64,000 bases of DNA from Thiocapsa sp. (GCF_018399035.1 NZ_CP073760.1:2856001-2920000); one strand, 5' to 3'; positions 46,665 through 55,746 are shown, counted from the first letter of the stretch. Program-made: numbers and translations. The notes: generated from the letters alone by a model not told the origin.

Positions 46665-48569
46665 ATGCACCGTCGCCACTTCATTCGAAATGTTGGGCTC
46701 ATCACCGTCGCGGGCACCGCGCTCGGCACCGCTGGCTTGTACGCCATCCAGCCGCGGCGCTCTACCCTGCCCTTTGCCTCAGACAATAATGCAGCGCTCC
46801 CACTGAGCCCGAGCACACGCAAGCGGGTGGTGGTGGTCGGCGGCGGACTCGCCGGCATTGCCGCGAGCTATGAGCTCGCCAAGCGCGGCTTCGACGTCAC
46901 CCTGGTCGAGCGCTCCAGCAACCTCGGTGGGCGGCTCACGGGCTGGGATGTCGACGTGAACGGCGAGACCATGGCCACGGAGCACGGCTTTCATGGCTTC
47001 TTCAATCAATACTACAACCTCAATGGGCTACTCGCCGAGAACGGCCTGCGCGACAACTTCAAGCCGGTCTTGGATTACCCGGTGATCTTCAAAGACCCGG
47101 CCAAAGGCACCGAGAGCTTCACCAACACCACGACCCTGTTCCCATTCAACCTCTTCGCCGTCGTCAATCAAGCCAAATCGGTCTCACTGCTCGACTTCAA
47201 TAACCCGACTGGCCGGCTCTACGAGGTGATGCGTTACGATCCGGTGAAGACTTTCGCGCGCCTCGACGACCTCGACTTCAAGACCTTCTGCGAACGCGTC
47301 AACAAGCCGATGGTCGACACCATCATCGAGCCCTTCGCACACACCTCCTTCAATCAGTTTCATCGCTACTCGACCGCCGAGGGCATCAAGTTCTTCCATT
47401 TCTTCTTCCTCGGCAATCCCGATGGCATGGGCTACGACCAAACCATCGACGATGCCATGACCTCGGTGATCACCCCATTGACCAACGCCCTCACCGAGCT
47501 TGGTGTCCGCGTCACCACCGGGGCGGAGGTTGATCGCTTGGTCGCGCAAGATGGACGCATCAGCAAGATCATCCTCAAGCGTCCCGGTGCCATCCTCGGC
47601 GCCGAGCACAGCATCGATGCCGCCGCCATCGGCACGGATTGGACCCCGTTCTGGAACGGCCCCAACCTCTACTATGCCAAGCGCGACGCGCAGGGTGAGA
47701 TCCAGGGGGTCTCCGGGCGTTGCACCCACATGGGCTGCCCGGTCGGCCTCGATGCCGCCACGGGCGGCTTCGCCTGCCCATGCCATGGCGCCAAGTACGA
47801 CAGCAACGGCGTTCCCACCGTTGGGCCAACCATCGTCCCCCTGATCGAGCTCGACGCCACTCCCATACCCGACGGGCAAGTCAAGCTCAGCGCTCGCCCC
47901 GAGCAATCGAACATCGAGCTGGAGGCGGACTATGTGGTGCTGGCCTGCGATGTGCCCGGCGTCAAAGCCATCATCGCCCAGTCCGAGCTCTCAAGCCCCG
48001 AGTTGGTGAGCAGCGTTGAGCGCCTCGGCGTCGCCGATCCCTACATCGTCTGGCGACTCTGGCTCGACGGCGAATGCCCGCCGATGGCGGTTCCCTTCTA
48101 TACCGTCAGCGGCTGGCGCTACACCGACTCGATCGCGATCTACTCACAAATGCAGCCCGAATCTGAAGACTGGGCGCGTCGTCATACGGGTTCGATCATC
48201 GAGCTGCATGCCTATGCGGTCGAGCCGGAGAACGTCATCGACGAGGCCGAGATCAAGCGCATCATGCGCGCTGAGCTCGACGAGCTGATCCCGGCCCTCG
48301 AGGGCGCCGAGATCGTCTACGACATCTACACGATGCAGGAGAACTTCCCGCGCTGGGCGCCTGGCGACTATGCAGGGCGCCCCGGCGTGCAGACACCCAT
48401 CGACAATCTGTTCCTCGCCGGCGACTACCTGCGGCTCGAGGTGCCGGCCAACCTGATGGAGGCGGCGACCATGACCGGCCGTATGGCAGCCAATCAGGTT
48501 CTCGTCGCCGAAGGGCTGCGCGAGAATCCGATCCCGACCGTCGACCCCAAAGGACCACTCGCGCTCTAG
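46665..48569 (+). CDS. crtU: Carotenoid ring desaturase/methyltransferase CrtU type, with Rieske domain
   Basis: 634 residues. An N-terminal segment HRRHFIRNVGLITVAGTALG looks like a twin-arginine signal or anchor; then an FAD-binding RVVVVGGGLAGIAASYEL region, EHGFHGFFNQYYN, and a Rieske 2Fe-2S motif (CTHMGCP with CPCHG about 15 residues later) in the middle. Enzymes of the CrtU/CruE family convert a beta ring to an aromatic chi or phi ring. With crtY beside it, this is the expected chi-ring enzyme of okenone. The Rieske insertion and export-like N-terminus are the notable points. Confidence 0.88.
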   Translation: MHRRHFIRNVGLITVAGTALGTAGLYAIQPRRSTLPFASDNNAALPLSPSTRKRVVVVGGGLAGIAASYELAKRGFDVTLVERSSNLGGRLTGWDVDVNGETMATEHGFHGFFNQYYNLNGLLAENGLRDNFKPVLDYPVIFKDPAKGTESFTNTTTLFPFNLFAVVNQAKSVSLLDFNNPTGRLYEVMRYDPVKTFARLDDLDFKTFCERVNKPMVDTIIEPFAHTSFNQFHRYSTAEGIKFFHFFFLGNPDGMGYDQTIDDAMTSVITPLTNALTELGVRVTTGAEVDRLVAQDGRISKIILKRPGAILGAEHSIDAAAIGTDWTPFWNGPNLYYAKRDAQGEIQGVSGRCTHMGCPVGLDAATGGFACPCHGAKYDSNGVPTVGPTIVPLIELDATPIPDGQVKLSARPEQSNIELEADYVVLACDVPGVKAIIAQSELSSPELVSSVERLGVADPYIVWRLWLDGECPPMAVPFYTVSGWRYTDSIAIYSQMQPESEDWARRHTGSIIELHAYAVEPENVIDEAEIKRIMRAELDELIPALEGAEIVYDIYTMQENFPRWAPGDYAGRPGVQTPIDNLFLAGDYLRLEVPANLMEAATMTGRMAANQVLVAEGLRENPIPTVDPKGPLAL

Positions 48570-48650
48570 GTCATCGCTTGGCTCGCGGCCGAAAACCGCG
48601 AGCCGGCGTTGCCCAGTCCATCCGAGTTGACGAAAACCACCAAAAACTTA

Positions 48651-48694
48651 TGTAAATCGACCTTGACACACAGAGATGTCAGGCTAGAATGACA
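48651..48694. promoter_or_regulatory. Tandem PpsR/CrtJ-type operator of the first pucBA
   Basis: TGT-N12-ACA at 48651-48668 and 48677-48694, 8 bp apart, 124 bp upstream of pucB. Confidence 0.85.
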
Positions 48695-48817
48695 CCTGTG
48701 AGTTGAGGTAACACCAGCACCTTTATCGGGGCGGGTATTGACTCTTCCACACATGAAGTACGGCGCAGAGATGTGCCGGACAGCACCTGAACCACGACCT
48801 TCACAGGAGCGTTTCCG

Positions 48818-48961
48818 ATGGCCGAAGCCAAGAATCTCTCGGGCCTGAGCGACGAGCAAGCAAAAGAGTTTCATGAGCACTGGAAGCATGGCGTCTGGAG
48901 TTGGGTCTCAATCGCCACTGTCGTTCATGTGGTGACTTGGGTCTATCAGCCCTGGTTCTAA
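48818..48961 (+). CDS. pucB: LH2 beta subunit, copy 1
   Basis: 47 residues: AEAKNLSGLSDEQAKEFHEH, then KHGVWSWVSIATVVHVVTWV and YQPWF. The ligand His lies in VVHVVTW. ATG 48818, TAA 48959-48961, with AGGAG upstream. Followed by pucA 33 bp later. Confidence 0.95.
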   Translation: MAEAKNLSGLSDEQAKEFHEHWKHGVWSWVSIATVVHVVTWVYQPWF

Positions 48962-48994
48962 TCCGCTAGCCCAAATTCGACAAGGAGATACTGC

Positions 48995-49237
48995 ATGCAA
49001 GTCCCTTATCTGATGGCTGACCCATCCATTGCGAAGCCTGATCATCCAGAAGAAGACTGGAAGATCTGGACCGTGGTCAACCCGGCCGTTTGGATGGTCC
49101 CGTTCTTTTTCATCCTCTTCATTCAGATGTGGATGATTCACACCTACGCGCTGAGCCTGCCGGGCTACGGCTTCAAGGATTCCGTGCGAGTTGCTGCACC
49201 AGTCGCACTCGTTGCGCCTGCACCGCAGGCCGAATAA
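48995..49237 (+). CDS. pucA: LH2 alpha subunit, copy 1
   Basis: 80 residues. QVPYLMADPSIAKPDHPEED is shared by all three alpha copies, followed by KIWTVVNPAVWMVPFFFILF and the ligand His in MIHTYALSLPGYGF. The C-terminal tail (RVAAPVALVAPAPQAE) is Ala/Pro-rich and differs from the other copies. Confidence 0.95.
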   Translation: MQVPYLMADPSIAKPDHPEEDWKIWTVVNPAVWMVPFFFILFIQMWMIHTYALSLPGYGFKDSVRVAAPVALVAPAPQAE

Positions 49238-49256
49238 GCGCCAGACGCTTTATCTG

Positions 49257-49292
49257 ACCGCGGTCCAGCCCTCGCAACGAGGGCGCCGCGGT
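49257..49292 (+). terminator. Hairpin after pucBA copy 1
   Basis: ACCGCGG (49257-49263) with CCGCGGT (49286-49292), enclosing GCCCTCG/CGAGGGC. No T-run; likely terminator or transcript-end stabiliser. Confidence 0.5.
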
Positions 49293-49703
49293 TAGTGGCT
49301 TTAAACGGCCGCACCTCCCTCCTGACTTATCCGCCCTCACGGCCTTCCTCTTTCGCAACCCTCGCGCTCTCCCTGTGATCGCTGATCGGGACGTAGCTGC
49401 TTTGCGCTGCCTGCTCGGCGCAGAAGACTCCAGACACCCACCTTAGTCGCAGTGCCCGCTGCTACGCGGGCTGAGCACGCCGATTCGCAATCCCCAACTG
49501 TCCATTTTCAACTTCCCGGTGCTTACCGAACCGTGGCGCTCAAGTCGGGAAGCGGTTGATGGACACTTTCTTAAGATTCACTCGGATTCACATCGATCCT
49601 CGCTTCCTTTATCCCTGGCCATCTGTGTCGATCTGTGGTTCAGATCCAAGCCCGGATCCAAACCACAGCGCTCCACCCAGTTGAAGGTCAACGGCGTTGC
49701 CCG
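49293..49703. other. Gene-free region
   Basis: About 410 bp between the pucBA hairpin and the convergent transporter gene. I see no credible gene, repeat or regulatory motif. Confidence 0.4.
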
Positions 49704-51110
49704 CTAAGGCATCTGATCCAAGCCGAATTTCGAGGGGGCACTGCTCGCTCCATCCCGACGTCGACGCAACAGCAGCGGAATCAAGGCGACCAACGCGGCG
49801 AACAGCAATAGGATCTCGATGCCGTAGACGACACGATAGCCGAGTGACGGGCTGGCCCAGCCGGGTCCAAAGGTTCCAGCGACAGCCATTGCCGAGACCA
49901 GATCACGCAGCGCGCCGCCCAAAGCAATCGCCACACCTTGCGCCGTTGCCTGAACCGCTCCCCAGGCACCGAGCGCCAGTCCGACGTGGCCGCGCTCGGC
50001 AAGCTCCATCGCCGCGGTCAGGGTGCCGACCGCAAACAAACCGGTCCCGAAGCCGATCAGCGCGGTGCCGACCCGGAACACCAAGGCCGACTCCACGGTT
50101 GCCGCAAGGATCACAAGGAGGAAGGCGAAGACACCCACCAAGGTACCCGCGCTGGCCAGCTGATAAGCGTTTCCACCGCGGCTCAGGACATAGCCCGACA
50201 AGGCAAAGGCGATGAAGGCGCCACCGGCAAGGATCGCGGTCAGCGAGGTGGTTTGCGCAACCGTCAACCCCAGCACCTGCGCGCCGTAAGGCTCGAGCAG
50301 GATCTCCTGCATGCTGAAACCGGCGGTGCCGAAGCCAACGACAATCAGAAGTCGACTCGCATAACCACCGCGCAGAAACGCGTTCCAGGTCTCACGGAAA
50401 GGTGGTCGCGGAATATTGGCCACCGCCCGTTTCAGATCGATCGATTCCTGCTTCCAAGCCGCGATCAGATTCATGATGACGGTGGCCAAGGCAGCGGCAT
50501 GGACCACCTTGACCAGCTTCTCGTGCGAGAAGTCCTCGAGCAAATGACCGAACAGCAGCGCACTACCCACCATCCCGAGCAACAGCATCGAATAGAGTAG
50601 CGCAACCACCCGCGGCCGTTTCTCACGCGGCGCCAAGTCAGTCGCCAAGGCCAGTCCAGCGGTCTGCACGATGTGCAGCCCTGCCCCGACCATCAGGAAC
50701 GAGATTCCGGCAAAGAACTGTCCGACGAAGACCAGATTATTGGTTTCATCGGAGAGGATGAGGATCGCGTACGGCATGATCGCGAAGCCGCCGTACTGCA
50801 GCATGCTGCCGACCGCGATATAGGGCACGCGACGCCAGCCGAACGCCGAATGATGGTAATCCGATCGATGCCCGATCAACGCACGCAACGGCGCGAAGAC
50901 CAGCGGCAAGGCCACCATCAGAGAGACGAACCAGACCGACACCCCAAGCTCGACCACCATGACGCGGTTCAAGGTGCCATACAGCAGCACCATCGCCATG
51001 CCAACCGAGATCTGAAACAGCGACAGACGCAAGATACGCCGCAGCGGCAGCTCGGTCGTCCCGGCATCGGCAAAGGGAAGGGTCACGAGATACTTGGTCA
51101 GGCGATTCAT
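49704..51110 (-). CDS. PucC/LhaA-family MFS protein of antenna assembly
   Basis: 468 residues, about 12 transmembrane helices. Its sequence (LRLSLFQISVGMAMVLLYGT, GVSVWFVSLMVALPLVFAPL, ALIGHRSDYHHSAFGWRRVP) is typical of the BCD/PucC family needed for LH1 or LH2 assembly and probably pigment delivery. The location between puc operons suggests LH2. It lies 159 bp downstream of crtF2 on the same strand. Confidence 0.88.
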   Translation of the reverse strand: MNRLTKYLVTLPFADAGTTELPLRRILRLSLFQISVGMAMVLLYGTLNRVMVVELGVSVWFVSLMVALPLVFAPLRALIGHRSDYHHSAFGWRRVPYIAVGSMLQYGGFAIMPYAILILSDETNNLVFVGQFFAGISFLMVGAGLHIVQTAGLALATDLAPREKRPRVVALLYSMLLLGMVGSALLFGHLLEDFSHEKLVKVVHAAALATVIMNLIAAWKQESIDLKRAVANIPRPPFRETWNAFLRGGYASRLLIVVGFGTAGFSMQEILLEPYGAQVLGLTVAQTTSLTAILAGGAFIAFALSGYVLSRGGNAYQLASAGTLVGVFAFLLVILAATVESALVFRVGTALIGFGTGLFAVGTLTAAMELAERGHVGLALGAWGAVQATAQGVAIALGGALRDLVSAMAVAGTFGPGWASPSLGYRVVYGIEILLLFAALVALIPLLLRRRRDGASSAPSKFGLDQMP

Positions 51111-51269
51111 AGCTCACTCCAAGGCAGGCTCATTGCGTGCATCATCCGCATGATCGATGCCCTGCACAGGCAACGAACCTACCCCATTGCCGAAGACGGA
51201 AGGCTGCGAGGATGGGGCACAAGGCGGACCAGCGCCTTGCCGACATCCCCGCAATGGCCTGCCCTGCGC

Positions 51270-52388
51270 TCACGCCGCCTTGGCGACGACGAGCCGAGTT
51301 TGCAGCGGCCGGCGCGTGCGGACGAAGCGAATTTGGTCGAATCCCGCCGCTTGCAGCATGGCACGATGCTCGCGCGGCGGACGTGTGCGCCCGCTGCCCA
51401 TCGCCAGCAGATAGAGGCCGAAATAGGCGTCACCGACTGGCTCGGCCCCCGGCGTCTCCGACATCGGCTCGGTAATGATCAGGGTACCTCCAGGCTCGAG
51501 TGCGGCCCTCACGGCACGCAAAATAGCCATCGCACCGTCGTCGTTATGGTCCAGGATCACGCGCACCAAAGAAATGATATCCGCCCCCCGCGGCAGCGGA
51601 TCGACCTTGACATTTCCGCCGAAGACCTCGGCACGGCCGTCAACTCCGGCATCGCGGAAGCGCTCACGGGCCCGCTCGACGACCGCGGGCAGATCGAACA
51701 GACGCAGCTGCAGGTGCGACCAGCGCTGGGCCGCCTGCAACAAGAACCGACCCTCGCCACCACCGACATCCATCAAGCAGCGATAGTCGCTCAGAGGGAA
51801 GGCATCGAGCGTGTCCTCGGCGACGAAGCCGCTCGACGCCGACATCAACAAACTGTATTCAGCCACCCGCTCGTCACCATCGGCTGCGGGGTCTGCGGAG
51901 CCTGCGTAAGACCAGTAGCGCCCAAGCTCGGTCTCGCTGCGCTCGCCGCGAAACAGCGCGAGCGGGTCATCGAGATCGTGATACAGCATGCGATGATGAC
52001 GCACCATGGCCGCGATCCCCGGATTGCCCGGCATTGCAATCCCCAGCTTGCCGAGCCCGTAACGGCCATTGCCGCGCCGCTCCAGGAGATCGATCGCGAC
52101 CGCCGAGCGCAAGAAGCGGTCTGCTGCCGCAGGCGTCAGACCCATCTTACCGGCCAGCTCATCGGCGCTACGCGGACCATCGGCCAGCTCGTCAAAGAGC
52201 CCCAGCTCGACACATCCATAAAGGATCTGGGAATAGACGAAGCCGGCGGTGATATCAAACAGTGCGCGGGCACGCTTTGATGCCTCGTGCCTGGTCAGCG
52301 GGAAATCCGCTGCCCAGCGCTGAAAGCTCGGGCTAGCGAGCTTGCGATCGCGCCACACGCGCCAACGCTCAATGAATGGAAGTTGCAA
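51270..52388 (-). CDS. Carotenoid O-methyltransferase CrtF, copy 2
   Basis: 372 residues, clearly paralogous to the 41766 gene: FQRWAADFPLTRHEASKRAR, DVGGGEGRF, LFDLPAVVERARERF and SLVRVILDHNDD. One of the two copies should add the methyl of the okenone methoxy group; which one, and what the other does, cannot be read from sequence. It is in the antenna region with pucC and may be specialised for a ketolated substrate. Confidence 0.88.
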   Translation of the reverse strand: MQLPFIERWRVWRDRKLASPSFQRWAADFPLTRHEASKRARALFDITAGFVYSQILYGCVELGLFDELADGPRSADELAGKMGLTPAAADRFLRSAVAIDLLERRGNGRYGLGKLGIAMPGNPGIAAMVRHHRMLYHDLDDPLALFRGERSETELGRYWSYAGSADPAADGDERVAEYSLLMSASSGFVAEDTLDAFPLSDYRCLMDVGGGEGRFLLQAAQRWSHLQLRLFDLPAVVERARERFRDAGVDGRAEVFGGNVKVDPLPRGADIISLVRVILDHNDDGAMAILRAVRAALEPGGTLIITEPMSETPGAEPVGDAYFGLYLLAMGSGRTRPPREHRAMLQAAGFDQIRFVRTRRPLQTRLVVAKAA

Positions 52389-52529
52389 CTGGATACCTTC
52401 GCGAGTTGAACCTGGCGATAGAAAAGAAGCGTACAGGGTTGGGACGGATGGGCGACACTGCTGGACTCGCCCCGTTAGCGGCGGGGTTTTAACATAACCG
52501 CAACGAAAGCGAAAGAAGGCCGGCGCTCG

Positions 52530-52700
52530 CCGTGCTTGCCGATGACCTCGGCGCAGCTCCGCAAGCAGGCGGTCGATCGTGCCTTAGGCCCGGCTCAGGT
52601 AGCCGCCGCCGAAGACATTCAGGTGATTGAGCACGTGGCAGAGATTGTATAGCCACTTGCGCACCGGATCATCAGGCGACAGCAGCCAAGCCTACTCGGT
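52530..52700 (-). pseudogene. Remnant of a fructosamine-kinase-like gene
   Basis: On the minus strand PVRKWLYNLCHVLNHLNVFG continuing GGYLSRA, an in-frame stop, then GTIDRLLAELR looks like the C-terminal end of fructosamine/ketosamine kinases (the LYNLYH-LNH-FGGGY pattern). Only this tail survives, with at least two in-frame stops. Recognition is from the motif alone. Confidence 0.6.
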
Positions 52701-52750
52701 GCATTGCGACACGCTGACGCCACGCAGAAAAAGCGCCACCGCGACCCTCC

Positions 52751-52783
52751 CGAAACAAAACAACGCCCATTAAGGGCGCTGTT
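52751..52783 (-). terminator. Rho-independent terminator after pucBA copy 2
   Basis: AACAGCGCCC / GGGCGTTGTT on the minus strand form a 10-bp stem (52759-52783) with a 5-nt loop, followed by TTTTGTTTCG. It lies 112 bp beyond the pucA stop. Confidence 0.75.
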
Positions 52784-52894
52784 TACCACGTCCCTGTATC
52801 ATGATCCTTGGCTTGGTGCCAAAGTGGACGATCTAAAGATCTCGTCCAGCGAGCGGCTCAGTTTGACGTGAACCGCTCCGCATCAAGCAGGGTC

Positions 52895-53161
52895 TTATTG
52901 GACCTGAGCGATCTGCTGACCCTGGACCTGCTCGACGACGACGGCGGCGCGAGCGTCAACCGCGGCTTGCGCGGAATCCTTGAAGCCGTAGCCCGGCAGG
53001 CTCAGCGCGTAGGTGTGAATCATCCACATCTGAATGAAGAGGATGAAAAAGAACGGGACCATCCAAACGGCCGGGTTGACCACGGTCCAGATTTTCCAGT
53101 CTTCTTCTGGATGATCAGGCTTCGCAATGGATGGGTCGGCCATCAGATAAGGAACTTGCAT
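52895..53161 (-). CDS. pucA: LH2 alpha subunit, copy 2, long tail
   Basis: 88 residues. The N-terminal 65 residues match copy 1 almost exactly; the tail is different and longer (ARAAVVVEQVQGQQIAQVQ), rich in Val and Gln rather than Pro. It is unlike usual LH2 alpha tails and may alter ring packing or be a drifted end. Confidence 0.93.
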   Translation of the reverse strand: MQVPYLMADPSIAKPDHPEEDWKIWTVVNPAVWMVPFFFILFIQMWMIHTYALSLPGYGFKDSAQAAVDARAAVVVEQVQGQQIAQVQ

Positions 53162-53234
53162 GGTATCTCTCCTAATTAGACGTTAAACAGTGCAACGATG
53201 CGGAGTGCAATGCTTTCAATGAGCGACCGCGGGC

Positions 53235-53393
53235 TTAGAACCAGGGCTGATAGACCCATGTCACCACATGAACGACGGTGGCGATGGAGACCCAACTCCA
53301 CACGCCATGCTTCCAGTGCTCATGAAATTCCTTCGCTTGCGCGTCGGTCAGTCCGGATAGGTTAGGTGATTTTACTGCTGCTGCTTCGGCCAT
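53235..53393 (-). CDS. pucB: LH2 beta subunit, copy 2
   Basis: 52 residues from the ATG at 53393, chosen because AGAGGA is 8 nt away; an ATG two codons earlier (53399) is also possible. AEAAAVKSPNLSGLTDAQAK gives a longer N-terminus than copies 1 and 3, then the same WKHGVWSWVSIATVVHVVTW core. Confidence 0.93.
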   Translation of the reverse strand: MAEAAAVKSPNLSGLTDAQAKEFHEHWKHGVWSWVSIATVVHVVTWVYQPWF

Positions 53394-53518
53394 TGCCATT
53401 TTCCTCTGATCGGGGTGAGGGTTTTGGCACTCGTCATTGGACAAGCACCTCTAGGTAACCGCAGCAGGTACAGGGCTTGTTGGCAGACTTCCCTTTAACC
53501 AACTGCGTTCTAACTGAG

Positions 53519-53562
53519 TGTCAGTTTAACATGACACTTTGCCGTGTCAAGTACGGATTACA
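53519..53562. promoter_or_regulatory. Tandem PpsR/CrtJ-type operator of the second pucBA
   Basis: TGT-N12-ACA at 53519-53536 and 53545-53562, 8 bp apart, about 126 bp upstream of pucB copy 2 on the minus strand. Confidence 0.85.
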
Positions 53563-53613
53563 AATTTTTCTGAGCCGCTGCCGAGGTTAGGGCTCGTGTC
53601 GAGCGCGCGTGGA

Positions 53614-54054
53614 CTACCAGGCGTCGAAGAGCCATTTGGCGAGAAAGATCGCGACCAAGAAGAAGAGCAAGGCTGCTCCGCCAGCCTTGACAAACATCAA
53701 GACGTTGGCGATGACACCGCGCCAGGCACCGGCAATTGCCTCGACCCCGCCGTAGTTGTCGTCCCCGCCCGCCGCGGCGGTTGGGTCGTCCTGCTGCGCG
53801 GCCTTGCCCGGGCCACTCTCGCTCTCGACCCGTGGGGCAGCCGTCACCAATCCATATGGCGAGGCTCGCGTGACCTTGAAGAACTCGATCTCGGATTCCG
53901 CGCCGGCCTTTTCGATGACGACGAACTCGGTGCCGACCGCGAGTGCCTTGTCGGTTGCAAAGGCCAGGGCGAACTCTTCAAGGCTTTCGGACTCGCCTAG
54001 GTACTCCCATGATTTCGATTTTTCAGGCCAAGTACGTCTAGCGGTATACTTCAT
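53614..54054 (-). CDS. Tail-anchored protein of unknown function
   Basis: 146 residues. The N-terminal half is a charged soluble part (MKYTARRTWPEKSKSWEYLG, then EFVVIEKAGAESEIEFFKVT), followed by a Ala/Gly/Asp linker and one C-terminal membrane helix (MFVKAGGAALLFFLVAIFLA) ending KWLFDAW. No family recognised. It is divergent from the crtD-family genes, and the tandem PpsR-type operator at 54176 lies between them, so it is likely induced with photosynthesis. The short tail after the helix suggests a cytoplasmic domain facing the chromatophore membrane. Confidence 0.65.
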   Translation of the reverse strand: MKYTARRTWPEKSKSWEYLGESESLEEFALAFATDKALAVGTEFVVIEKAGAESEIEFFKVTRASPYGLVTAAPRVESESGPGKAAQQDDPTAAAGGDDNYGGVEAIAGAWRGVIANVLMFVKAGGAALLFFLVAIFLAKWLFDAW

Positions 54055-54175
54055 CTTGTCTGCGACTCCTTGTGTACGATAATGAGGTGCTGGAGGGGGG
54101 CCGGTTGGCTCTTATCGGTTGCCTGATCAGCACTCGCCGCGCGAGCTTAACGGCGTCGCTGCCCGATCTGCCATC

Positions 54176-54219
54176 TGTCATGCAACCTAGACATTCTTGC
54201 GTGTCTAGTTTAGCATACA
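54176..54219. promoter_or_regulatory. Tandem PpsR/CrtJ-type operator, divergent
   Basis: TGT-N12-ACA at 54176-54193 and 54202-54219, 8 bp apart, between the divergent genes starting at 54054 and 54256, probably controlling both. Confidence 0.85.
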
Positions 54220-54255
54220 CCCGTATCAACTTAGCTAATTCGACTACCTCAGCAT

Positions 54256-55746
54256 ATGCCGTCGCGCAGGAAACAGGTCATTGTGATCGGAGCCGGGATG
54301 GGCGGTTTGAGCGCAGCTTTAAAGCTCGCTTTGAACGGCCTCGATGTCAGGGTGTTCGAACGCGACCATCACCCCGGTGGCAAGCTGCGCGAGCAACACG
54401 TTGCCGGCCAATCCTTCTACACCGGACCCACGGTACTCACGATGCCGTGGGTCTTCGAGGAGATCTTTCGCGAGGCCGGTGCAAACCTGGGCGAGCGGGT
54501 TAAGCTGCATCAGGCGGATGTGCTTGCGCGCCATGCCTGGAGCGAGACCGAGCGCTTGGATCTGTTCGGTGATCACGAGCGCTCCGCGCAGGCCATCGCC
54601 GAGTTTGCCGGAGCCCAAGAAGCGGACGGTTTTCGCCGCTTCGCAGCCCACGCCAAGCGGGTCTATGCGGCCTTGGATGGCCCTTTCATCCATTCGCAGC
54701 AGCCCACGCCGGTGACCATCTTCGCGCGCTTCGGCTGGAACGGGCTCGGTGAGCTGATGCGGATCAAGGCCGTGTTCACGCTGTGGCAAGCGCTCGGCAG
54801 CTATTTCAAGGACCCGCGCCTGCGGCAGCTCTTTGGCCGTTACGCCACTTACGTCGGTGCCTCTCCTTATCATGCCCCGGCCACCCTGATGCTGGTTGCC
54901 GATGTCGAAAGCCGCGGCGTGCATGCGGTGGATGGAGGCATTCACCGCTTGCCCGAGGCACTGGCTGATCTGGCCGCGGAGAAGGGCGTGGAGCTGACCT
55001 ATGGCGCGGGCGTGGCAGAGATCTTGGTCGAAGGTGGGCGCGCTCGCGGCGTGCGCTTGGAAAACGGCGAGCGGATCGAAGCCGATGCGGTGATTTGCAA
55101 CGCGGATGCGGCCGCGCTCGGTGCCGGTCTGTTCGGCGAGCAAGCCAAGCGTGCGGTGCCGCCGATTCCGCCCAAGCATCGCTCCCATTCAGTGGTAACC
55201 TGGAATCTGCTCGCGCGCCCGGCCGGGTTTCCGATGCAGTATCACAATGTCTTCTTCCCGCGCGACTATGCGGACGAGTTCAAGGCGGTCTTTGACGACC
55301 TACGACTCCCGGCGCATCCGACCGTCTACCTCTGTGCGCAGGATCGCGGCGATCCCTCGGCGCCGGAGCCAACCGAGCGCGAGCGGATGCTGATCGTGGT
55401 CAATGCGCCGTCGCGCGGTGATTCCCAGGTCATCCCCGAGGAAGAGATAAGCCGCTGTGGTGAGCAAGTGACCGCCTTGCTCCGGCACTGCGGGCTGACG
55501 CTCGCCGAGCGTGAAGACATTGCCGTCACAACCCCAGTGCATTTCGAGCGTGCCTATCCGGGCTCTGGCGGGGCGGTATTCGGTCGCGTCAATCATGGCT
55601 GGTGGGGCTCGTTCGATCGTCCCGGCGCGGTGACCAAGATCGAGCGGCTCTTCACCGCCGGCGGCAGTACGCACCCAGGTCCGGGAATCCCGATGGCATC
55701 GATTTCCGGACGTCTGGCGGCCGATATGGTCCTGAAAAGCCTCTGA
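54256..55746 (+). CDS. CrtD-family carotenoid oxidoreductase (CruO/CruS-like), paralogue 1
   Basis: 496 residues. FAD-binding start VIVIGAGMGGLSAALKLALN, the family block LARHAWSETERLDLFGDHER, RLRQLFGRYATYVGASPYHA and the C-terminal FTAGGSTHPGPGIPMA are typical of CrtI/CrtD-type enzymes. Known okenone producers carry two such paralogues: CruO, a C-4/4' ketolase, and CruS, a C-3,4 desaturase with C-2 ketolase activity. Which role belongs to this copy cannot be decided by eye. It heads the operon with paralogue 2 and crtC, under a PpsR-type operator. Confidence 0.85.
   Translation: MPSRRKQVIVIGAGMGGLSAALKLALNGLDVRVFERDHHPGGKLREQHVAGQSFYTGPTVLTMPWVFEEIFREAGANLGERVKLHQADVLARHAWSETERLDLFGDHERSAQAIAEFAGAQEADGFRRFAAHAKRVYAALDGPFIHSQQPTPVTIFARFGWNGLGELMRIKAVFTLWQALGSYFKDPRLRQLFGRYATYVGASPYHAPATLMLVADVESRGVHAVDGGIHRLPEALADLAAEKGVELTYGAGVAEILVEGGRARGVRLENGERIEADAVICNADAAALGAGLFGEQAKRAVPPIPPKHRSHSVVTWNLLARPAGFPMQYHNVFFPRDYADEFKAVFDDLRLPAHPTVYLCAQDRGDPSAPEPTERERMLIVVNAPSRGDSQVIPEEEISRCGEQVTALLRHCGLTLAEREDIAVTTPVHFERAYPGSGGAVFGRVNHGWWGSFDRPGAVTKIERLFTAGGSTHPGPGIPMASISGRLAADMVLKSL

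Noticed and set aside
50673..52280. 535-residue plus-strand frame
   Set aside because: Shadow of the PucC-type and crtF2 genes on the other strand.
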